A stretch of DNA of 45,559 bases from Lachnospiraceae bacterium (GTDB taxonomy: Bacteria > Bacillota_A > Clostridia > Lachnospirales > Lachnospiraceae): the NCBI GenBank assembly GCA_017416505.1, contig JAFQCI010000049.1:1-45559 (forward strand), written 5' to 3'. Shown here one piece after another: positions 40,267 to 45,559 of the stretch. The notes below the pieces were generated by a model. That model saw only the letters and a list, made by a program, of their open reading frames with translations, searched no databases and was not told the DNA's origin. The position numbers and the translations under genes are program-made. How positions within the stretch are numbered: position 1 is the stretch's first letter; every line of letters begins with the position of its first letter.

Positions 40267-41709
40267 TTATTGATTCTCAGAGCGATATCCAAAGGTAACT
40301 TTTAATTCCTGTTCTTTATATCTTCCTCTGCTGTCGCTTCTTTGTAATACTATAATCGCACTTTCGCCACCTTTATACTGTTCAATGGCATTCTGTAAAT
40401 CTTCCCAGCTTTCAATATCATAATCTCCAATCTTGGTAATGATATCTCCCGCACAAATACCTGCTTCCTCTGCCGGAGAATCATCAGAAACCCTTGAAAC
40501 ATAAGCACCTATCGGCATTCCAAAACGCTCATTATATTCTGCTGTTACGGAATCTCCGCCAACACCTAAAAATGCCTTGTCTTTTTCTTCAATAACTTCC
40601 TGATTCATCAAATCATTAATAATCGGAGTCGCATCCGAAATCGGAATCGCATAACCCATACCTTCCACGCTGGTATCCGAATACTTCACTGTATTGATTC
40701 CAATTACCTCGCCCTTGGAATTTAACAATGCACCCCCACTGTTTCCAGGATTAATTGCCGCATCTGTCTGTAATAAGGTCATAGTTTTATCTGTCAACTG
40801 CACTTCTCTATTCAACGCACTTACATAACCCACGGTCACAGATTGACCATATCCCATGGCATTTCCAATGGCAATCGCCTGTTCCCCTACAAGCAATTCC
40901 TCTGAATCCCCTAGTACAGCCACTTTGATAGAATCAATCGTACTTTGTTTCATGTCATCAAGACTAATACTAAGTACTGCCAAATCCGCATCCGCATCAT
41001 AACCTCTTACGGTAGCAGTCACATATTCTGAATCAATAAATCCAATGGCTACTTTCTTCGCATCTTCTACCACATGATAATTTGTTACCACAAGCAAAGT
41101 ATCGTCGCTCTTTCCAATAATAATTCCAGAGCCATATCCAGTGCTTTCTTTGCTATATTGATTAAAGAAGAAATCATATCCCACTTCCTCAAAGGTACTG
41201 GTAACAGATACAATGGAAGGCATTACATTATTTACCACTGCCGCCACACTAGAATCCGTTTCCTTTGTCGTAAGCAAAGTCACGTCTTGGATTTTCTGGT
41301 CCGTATTCACCTTGCTTTCCTCTGTAGTAGCATAAATACTACCGGTAAGAAGATAATTTTTCCCAAGATTGATTCCCTGAAAAGCCAAACCAAAAGCACC
41401 ACCAAACAATAAACCATATGCTACCATTCTTCCGGCTCTTATAAAAAATGAATTCTTTCTTTTTTCTTTGCGTTCTTGCTTCAATGCCTTTCTTTGCAAT
41501 TTTTCCTGTCTGCGGCGTTCCTTACGATTCTTCTTATTTTCCCCTTGTTCCATATTGGAAACACTTTCATAATTTCCAGTTTCCATTCCTTCTTGAATGA
41601 GATTCCTGTCCTGATTCATTTTAACACCATTCACTTCATAGTTTTCCTGATTTCCCATTACTTCCTGATTCCCCTTCATCTCTTGATTTTCATTGAATTT
41701 TTCATCCAT
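40267..41709 (-). CDS. htrA: HtrA/DegP-family serine protease with PDZ domain
   Basis: A 480-residue membrane-anchored protease. A hydrophilic Asn/Glu/Lys-rich cytoplasmic tail of about 90 residues precedes one transmembrane helix (about residues 93-113). The trypsin-like domain carries the triad His in VTNYHVVED near 210, Asp in DADLAVL near 243 and Ser in PGNSGGALL near 323. One PDZ domain follows (about 375-475, VSRVSDDSPAEEAGICAGDI and onward). It degrades or refolds damaged envelope proteins. GGAGG lies 7 nt before the ATG. An 8-bp inverted repeat, ATGATTCA/TGAATCAT, sits in the leader at 41729-41752 and could be regulatory. Confidence 0.92.
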   Translation of the reverse strand: MDEKFNENQEMKGNQEVMGNQENYEVNGVKMNQDRNLIQEGMETGNYESVSNMEQGENKKNRKERRRQEKLQRKALKQERKEKRKNSFFIRAGRMVAYGLLFGGAFGLAFQGINLGKNYLLTGSIYATTEESKVNTDQKIQDVTLLTTKETDSSVAAVVNNVMPSIVSVTSTFEEVGYDFFFNQYSKESTGYGSGIIIGKSDDTLLVVTNYHVVEDAKKVAIGFIDSEYVTATVRGYDADADLAVLSISLDDMKQSTIDSIKVAVLGDSEELLVGEQAIAIGNAMGYGQSVTVGYVSALNREVQLTDKTMTLLQTDAAINPGNSGGALLNSKGEVIGINTVKYSDTSVEGMGYAIPISDATPIINDLMNQEVIEEKDKAFLGVGGDSVTAEYNERFGMPIGAYVSRVSDDSPAEEAGICAGDIITKIGDYDIESWEDLQNAIEQYKGGESAIIVLQRSDSRGRYKEQELKVTFGYRSENQ

Positions 41710-41943
41710 TGTTCTTCCTCCATTCTAAACCTCAATGATTCATGACATCCTTGTGAATCATCTCGTTAAAAACCCCTTTTTAATATAGTTACATTTATCT
41801 TAAGATTATACGGTCAAAAACATTTTTATCCTATCATACCTGCAAATTACTAAAAAAACGTAAAAGCAAACCTTCGACCTTGGTATCATCTTAATTATCT
41901 TCATCTTATCAGTCATTTGTGAAAAACCTGTGTATGAAATGTG

Positions 41944-41972
41944 AAAAAAGAATCTCTTTTGAGATTCTTTTT
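41944..41972. terminator. Bidirectional terminator after the CobW-YcgQ gene
   Basis: AAAAAAGAATCTC and GAGATTCTTTTT pair around TTTT, with A/T runs on both sides. It lies 46 bp beyond the stop of the 42018-42971 gene. The rest of 41753-41943 is AT-rich and holds only possible promoter elements for htrA (TATAAT on the minus strand near 41806-41811). Confidence 0.8.
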
Positions 41973-42017
41973 ATTTATCAGAATGAAGCAGCTTTTTAAT
42001 AACCTTAACCAGTAAAC

Positions 42018-42971
42018 TTAAAAATATACTACTCTCTCTTCCGGTTCTTTCGCCGGTTTTATATCCTTTACATATAATACAGGACCTTTTCCCTGATATT
42101 CTTTGCTAAATTCCCGTCGAATATCTGCAGTCACCGTAACATAAGACTTTACCTGCAATTCTGCCGCATTTTTCTGTTTTGCCAATAAACCAACGAATGC
42201 AATATCATCCGCACAACAAGTCATAGCAAATCTTCCAAGAACAAAAGAGTCACCCTTTAGTTTTCCATCACGGTAAACCATACCTTTGTAAGTAACAGTC
42301 TTTCCTTCATATTTCTTAGGGTTGTCCATAATATCCATATAAAAAATACCAAAGTCCTCATCTTCAATCACAAGGTGAGAATCTTCTAAATTATATGGTA
42401 AATCTTCATCTCCATCTGCCGGACGGGAATCTCCATTTTCATACTCGTAAACCACTTGTGCCATACGGTTTACCGCCCGAATGGTTCTTGCATAACCCTG
42501 TTTGGTGAATTCTTCTGTACAACGATTAAAAATAACTAATTGAGAGTACTTCACATGTTCCATCATAAGTCCCCTCATATTATTCAGGTAGGTTTCAAAG
42601 GTCTTTGAATTTACTGTGCTTACAATCTGAACCAGCATCCATCCCTCTGGAACCCTTGCATCCAACACGGTATCCATAGACCACATTCCGTTATACTCAA
42701 TCATAACCTGTTCCGGCTGATACTTACGATTTAATTCCTCTAATTTTTCTTCGCAAAAATCTTCTTCCTCATCTAAGTACACCACATCTACATTGATTGC
42801 CTTAAGTTCCGCTTCATCATACTCTTCTTCCCCTTCTTCGCAGGCAATCACAAGAGTTTTTGCATGGTCATTAAAGGCCTCACTGTTTAATGTTTCTATA
42901 ATAAATCTACTTTTTCCACTTTCCAAAAAACCAGTAAATAAATATGCTGGCACATCATTTTTCGCTGCCAT
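42018..42971 (-). CDS. G3E-type GTPase fused to a YcgQ-like C-terminal domain
   Basis: A 317-residue protein. The N-terminal 200 residues are a CobW/COG0523-like P-loop domain: FTGFLESGKSRFI near 12-24, VIACEEGEEEYDE near 41, VMIEYNGMW near 89-97 (the Walker B region) and LVIFNRCTE near 145-153, where NKxD has become NRCTE. It lacks the CxCC metal-binding motif. The C-terminal 110 residues, from VTYKGMVYRDGKLKGDSF to LYVKDI, match the OB-like C-terminal domain of YcgQ/TIGR03943 proteins, including RFAMTCCADD near 243. YcgQ partners YcgR-type permeases. It lies just downstream of a true COG0523 gene. A metal-homeostasis role is inferred. Confidence 0.75.
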   Translation of the reverse strand: MAAKNDVPAYLFTGFLESGKSRFIIETLNSEAFNDHAKTLVIACEEGEEEYDEAELKAINVDVVYLDEEEDFCEEKLEELNRKYQPEQVMIEYNGMWSMDTVLDARVPEGWMLVQIVSTVNSKTFETYLNNMRGLMMEHVKYSQLVIFNRCTEEFTKQGYARTIRAVNRMAQVVYEYENGDSRPADGDEDLPYNLEDSHLVIEDEDFGIFYMDIMDNPKKYEGKTVTYKGMVYRDGKLKGDSFVLGRFAMTCCADDIAFVGLLAKQKNAAELQVKSYVTVTADIRREFSKEYQGKGPVLYVKDIKPAKEPEERVVYF

Positions 42972-43105
42972 AGGTTATGGACCTCGCTTTCCAAGATAAT
43001 CTCAATTTCACACAACCAAATCTGCTAACTTTCGTCTCCAAATCACTTAACCTGAATGATTTACATTTTTACAAATGGTTTCCTTCATCCATCTTCTGAG
43101 TATTA

Positions 43106-44272
43106 TTATATTTCAAATAATTCCTTTAATTTTTCTTCCTCTAATTTCGTTCCAATCACACAAAGTCTTCCTGTATATTCCGGACTTCCTTCTCTTAATT
43201 CATATTCTCCCGGAACCAGATCAAAATAAATCCATGTTCCATCTACACCGGCAATCATGCCCTTAGCTCTTAGAATAATACCGAATTCTTCTGTATTCGC
43301 CAATTTTTCTAAAGCTTCTTCCACCTTTGCCTTTTCAAATTTATGTGGAGTTTCTACTCCCCAGCTGGTAAATACATCATCCGCATGATGGTGGTGATGT
43401 TCATGGCCGTGGTCATGATGATGACCACAGCAATGGCCCTCTTCATGCTCATGCTCGTGGTCATGATGGTGTCCACAGCAATGGCCCTCTTCATGCTCAT
43501 GCTCGTGCTCGTGATGATGTCCACAACAATGACCTTCTTCATGCTCGTGGTCATGATGGTGTCCACAGCAATGACCCTCTTCATGCTCATGCTCGTGGTC
43601 ATGATGGTGTCCATGACAATGACCTTCTTCATCATGGTTATGATGATGTTCTTCCATCATTTCATCTGCCAATGACTTAGAAGCCTCCATAGTTTCTAAC
43701 ATCTTTTCACCAGAAATATCGTCCCATGGTGTGGTTACAATCTTGGCTCCTTCGTTGTGTTGGCGAAGTAATGCAACGTTAGCTTCCAGTTTATCTTCCT
43801 TCATATTCTGGGTTCTGCTCAAGATAATGGTATTCGCATGTTCCACTTGATTATTAAAGAATTCACCGAAATTCTTCATATACATCTTACATTTTGATGC
43901 ATCTACTACAGCAGTATAACTATTTAATTCCACTTCAATTTCCTTTGCAACATCCTCTACTGCCTTAATGACATCAGATAATTTTCCTACTCCAGATGGT
44001 TCAATAATAACACGATCTGGTGTATAGGTATTCAACACATCTTTTAATGCAGTTCCAAAGTCCCCAACTAAAGAGCAACAAATACATCCGGAATTCATTT
44101 CTGTAATTTGTACTCCGGCTTCTTTTAAAAATCCACCGTCAATACCGATTTCTCCAAATTCATTTTCAATCAAAACTACCTTCTGTCCATTTAAAGCTTC
44201 TTTTAATAATTTTTGAATTAAAGTAGTCTTTCCAGCTCCTAAAAAACCTGAGATAATATCTATTTTCGTCAT
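43106..44272 (-). CDS. COG0523 metallochaperone GTPase with His/Cys-rich repeat insert
   Basis: A 388-residue G3E GTPase. Walker A GFLGAGKTTLIQKLL is near residue 9, EFGEIGID near 38, the metal-binding CxCC motif SGCICCSLVGD near 60, VIIEPSGVG near 89 and ILSRTQNMKED near 146. Residues 204-292 are a low-complexity metal-binding insert built from repeats of EEGHCCGHHHDHEHEH type (five GHC-x-GHHH cores). The CobW C-terminal domain follows. Such proteins insert or buffer zinc, cobalt or nickel; the Cys/His insert favours zinc or nickel. The start at 44272 has AGGGA 6 nt upstream. A Zur-type operator was looked for upstream but not recognised. Confidence 0.88.
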   Translation of the reverse strand: MTKIDIISGFLGAGKTTLIQKLLKEALNGQKVVLIENEFGEIGIDGGFLKEAGVQITEMNSGCICCSLVGDFGTALKDVLNTYTPDRVIIEPSGVGKLSDVIKAVEDVAKEIEVELNSYTAVVDASKCKMYMKNFGEFFNNQVEHANTIILSRTQNMKEDKLEANVALLRQHNEGAKIVTTPWDDISGEKMLETMEASKSLADEMMEEHHHNHDEEGHCHGHHHDHEHEHEEGHCCGHHHDHEHEEGHCCGHHHEHEHEHEEGHCCGHHHDHEHEHEEGHCCGHHHDHGHEHHHHHADDVFTSWGVETPHKFEKAKVEEALEKLANTEEFGIILRAKGMIAGVDGTWIYFDLVPGEYELREGSPEYTGRLCVIGTKLEEEKLKELFEI

Positions 44273-44450
44273 TTTCTTTCCCTTGCAAAAATCCGTATCC
44301 ATAGGATAACTTTTCGGATTTAACCATTCCTTTCTTATTTATCTTTAAATCTCACTGAGTGAATCCTCCACCTTTTAAACCAGTGGAACATGGTCTACTT
44401 ATTTCAAGACTCCCTCACGGGTCTTTCTTATTAACTAAAAACTCCACGAA

Positions 44451-44479
44451 AAGGACTGCTGCTCACGCATCAGTCCTTC
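44451..44479 (-). terminator. Terminator overlapping the end of the 44463-44768 gene
   Basis: AAGGACTG at 44451-44458 pairs with CAGTCCTT at 44471-44478, and the minus strand continues with TTTTC. The stop codon lies inside the loop. Confidence 0.6.
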
Positions 44480-44768
44480 TCTCTGACTTTTTCAGCATTC
44501 TTAGTATCAGACCAAACATATCCGCCCTCTGATATCCTACACCTACACAGAAATATCTATATTCCCCCCAATATATGGTGTAACTGATAGTTCCATCATC
44601 TGCTTCATTCCATCTGATACCTGTTCTACTGTCTCCATAGATAACTTCATAACTGCAGTCCCAATCTGAGTTTGCAAATCTGCAGAAGCCATACTCATAG
44701 ATAATGCTGCAATATCCATAATAAACACCCCTTTCTAATGCATCCCTTAGCATAATGAATCGGTTCAT
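44463..44768 (-). CDS. Hypothetical protein rich in aromatic residues
   Basis: A 101-residue soluble protein with a YYGYCSIIYEYGFCRF strand pair, a GTISYTIYWGEYRYF hairpin and a C-terminal helix FGLILRMLKKSERR. No family recognised; the beta-rich core with many Tyr and Trp suggests a small compact domain. The ATG at 44768 has AAGGTGA 10 nt upstream; an ATG five codons in is possible. It stands alone between the COG0523 gene and the coiled-coil gene. A 29-codon frame (44868-44779, TTG start) directly upstream could be a leader or relic. Confidence 0.55.
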   Translation of the reverse strand: MNRFIMLRDALERGVYYGYCSIIYEYGFCRFANSDWDCSYEVIYGDSRTGIRWNEADDGTISYTIYWGEYRYFCVGVGYQRADMFGLILRMLKKSERRTDA

Positions 44769-44778
44769 CTTAACACAT

Positions 44779-44868
44779 TCACCTTACAATTAATTCATAT
44801 GTGTCCTGCGTCAAATCATAAATCCTCTCATCTAATAATAGTATAACCTTTTTCTGTCCAAGATACAA
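44779..44868 (-). CDS. Very short ORF upstream of the hypothetical gene (weak)
   Basis: A 29-codon frame from a TTG reads YLGQKKVILLLDERIYDL, then TQDTYELIVR. It ends 10 bp before the next ATG. The composition is protein-like, but the start is TTG and the ribosome binding region (GGAAAG) is weak. It may be a leader peptide or the tail of a lost gene. Confidence 0.25.
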   Translation of the reverse strand: MYLGQKKVILLLDERIYDLTQDTYELIVR

Positions 44869-45034
44869 GAGGTTCTTTCCTTACTCTCCCTTTTCTTTAG
44901 TAAAAAGTGTCCTGTTCACAGTCAATGTCGGTAACCAAAAGACTTTCACGTCTCATTTCTATATCTAACAGAGGCCTCATCAAAACTAATCTTCATAGAA
45001 TATCTTGACCTTGGCACGTCATAACCTGATTTTG

Positions 45035-45559
45035 CTATGATATTTTCTGTAACCTTTCACTATGTTCTGCTACTACATTTTTCAGTATTGATATATCTTG
45101 TTTCATTGTTTCATGATCTTCAACACTGACTTTATATCTATCATAAGTTGAAGTATAACAACATTCAATATTCTGCAGTCTTGGTATGATTTCATTTTCT
45201 TGTCTTAATTCTATTCTTACAATTCTATCCTGCATTTCCTGCATTCCATTTTGCAATGTCTGAATATCTTCTTTCACTTCCTCCATGTCTCCCTGCAAGA
45301 TCTGAATATCTTCTTTCACTTCCTCCATGTCTCCCTGCAAGATCTGAATATCTTCTTTCACCTCCTTCATGCCTCCCTGCAGAGTTTGAATATCTGCCTT
45401 CACTTCCTTCATGTCTCCCTGCAGAGTTTGAATATCTGCCTTCACTTCCTTCATGTCCCCTTGCAGGATCTGAATTTCTTCCTTCACTTCCTTCATGTCT
45501 CCCTGCAGAGTTTGAATATCTGCCTTCACTTCCTTCATGTCCCCTTGCAGGATCTGAAT
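45035..45559 (-). CDS. Coiled-coil protein with 14-residue tandem repeats (partial, runs off the right edge)
   Basis: The frame is open to the window edge, so the N-terminus is missing. At least seven copies of a 14-residue unit of the form GDMKEVKADIQTLQ or GDMEEVKEDIQILQ are followed by a non-repetitive tail of about 75 residues that continues the coil (MQDRIVRIELRQEN, then MKQDISILKNVVAEHSERLQ). Fourteen residues is two heptads, with hydrophobic residues at alternate 3- and 4-residue steps, so it forms a continuous coiled coil. Such tails occur in phage-like and mobile-element proteins as well as in hypothetical scaffold proteins. Function unknown. Confidence 0.7.
   Translation of the reverse strand: MQILQGDMKEVKADIQTLQGDMKEVKEEIQILQGDMKEVKADIQTLQGDMKEVKADIQTLQGGMKEVKEDIQILQGDMEEVKEDIQILQGDMEEVKEDIQTLQNGMQEMQDRIVRIELRQENEIIPRLQNIECCYTSTYDRYKVSVEDHETMKQDISILKNVVAEHSERLQKIS

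Noticed and set aside
43388..43660. Tandem repeats as a possible CRISPR array
   Set aside because: The repeats are in frame, encode His/Cys metal-binding units inside a GTPase gene, and have no spacers.
43343..43675. Met/Val-rich plus-strand ORF and a Met-rich minus-strand ORF
   Set aside because: Both are frame shadows of the His-rich repeat region of the COG0523 gene.
45247..45559. 42-bp repeats as a possible CRISPR array or satellite
   Set aside because: They are contiguous without spacers and keep a reading frame encoding a coiled coil.

Overview
The window looks like chromosome from a low-GC Firmicute, most probably a Clostridia member of the Lachnospiraceae type. This is inferred from the AT-rich intergenic DNA, strong GGAGG ribosome binding sites with occasional TTG/GTG starts, and the gene families present: BspA-like leucine-rich repeat protein, LytTR/GHKL two-component system, WYL regulators beside RtcB, an AI-2E-family permease and a COG0523 metallochaperone. 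No rRNA, tRNA or CRISPR array was seen.

Layout. (1) 1-8600 is an accessory island: the tail of a probable transposase, a lone HipA-like kinase, a two-domain lipoprotein with a membrane partner, a Ser/Thr kinase divergent from an XRE regulator, a membrane protein, a Fic C-terminal remnant, a Doc-like toxin with a possible partner, fossils of a phage antirepressor (KilAC and ORF6N pieces), and a complete type III toxin-antitoxin locus (promoter, two 34-nt repeats, terminator, ToxN/AbiQ-like toxin). (2) 8600-16900 is mostly housekeeping: two rRNA methyltransferases, two small membrane proteins (one ending in a bL12-like domain), an AI-2E permease, prephenate dehydrogenase and LrgAB. (3) 16900-21800 is a minus-strand cluster of BspA-like LRR protein, protein kinase, TerY-like VWA protein, PP2C phosphatase and DUF1189 protein, matching the TerY-P type phosphorylation triad. 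(4) 22000-25100 holds ptsI and hflX. (5) 25400-33650 is a second accessory block: an AgrA/AgrC-like two-component system whose kinase gene is split by one in-frame TAG, a promoter with two LytTR-type direct repeats placed just upstream of the -35, a short open reading frame for an 18-residue hydrophobic peptide, and a 1267-residue secreted metalloprotease. It is followed by a small membrane protein, a decayed duplicate of that end of the locus, and a frameshifted ankyrin lipoprotein. (6) 34360-45559 carries rtcB divergent from two WYL regulators, oppDF without permease genes, an HtrA protease, a pair of G3E (COG0523-type) GTPases, a small unknown gene and the end of a 14-residue-repeat coiled-coil protein.

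Three families of dispersed palindromic repeats occupy intergenic spaces. Family A is about 132-143 bp, ends in GTTACTGT/ACAGTAAC, and keeps its three-hairpin plan while the stem sequences change together. Family B is about 95 bp, one long imperfect hairpin, and both copies lie between convergent gene ends. Family C has AATTGCGAAACTA arms.

The most interesting candidate system is the LytTR-box promoter driving a PSM-like peptide and a giant metalloprotease next to an agr-like regulator pair. The type III toxin-antitoxin locus and the covarying family A repeats come next.
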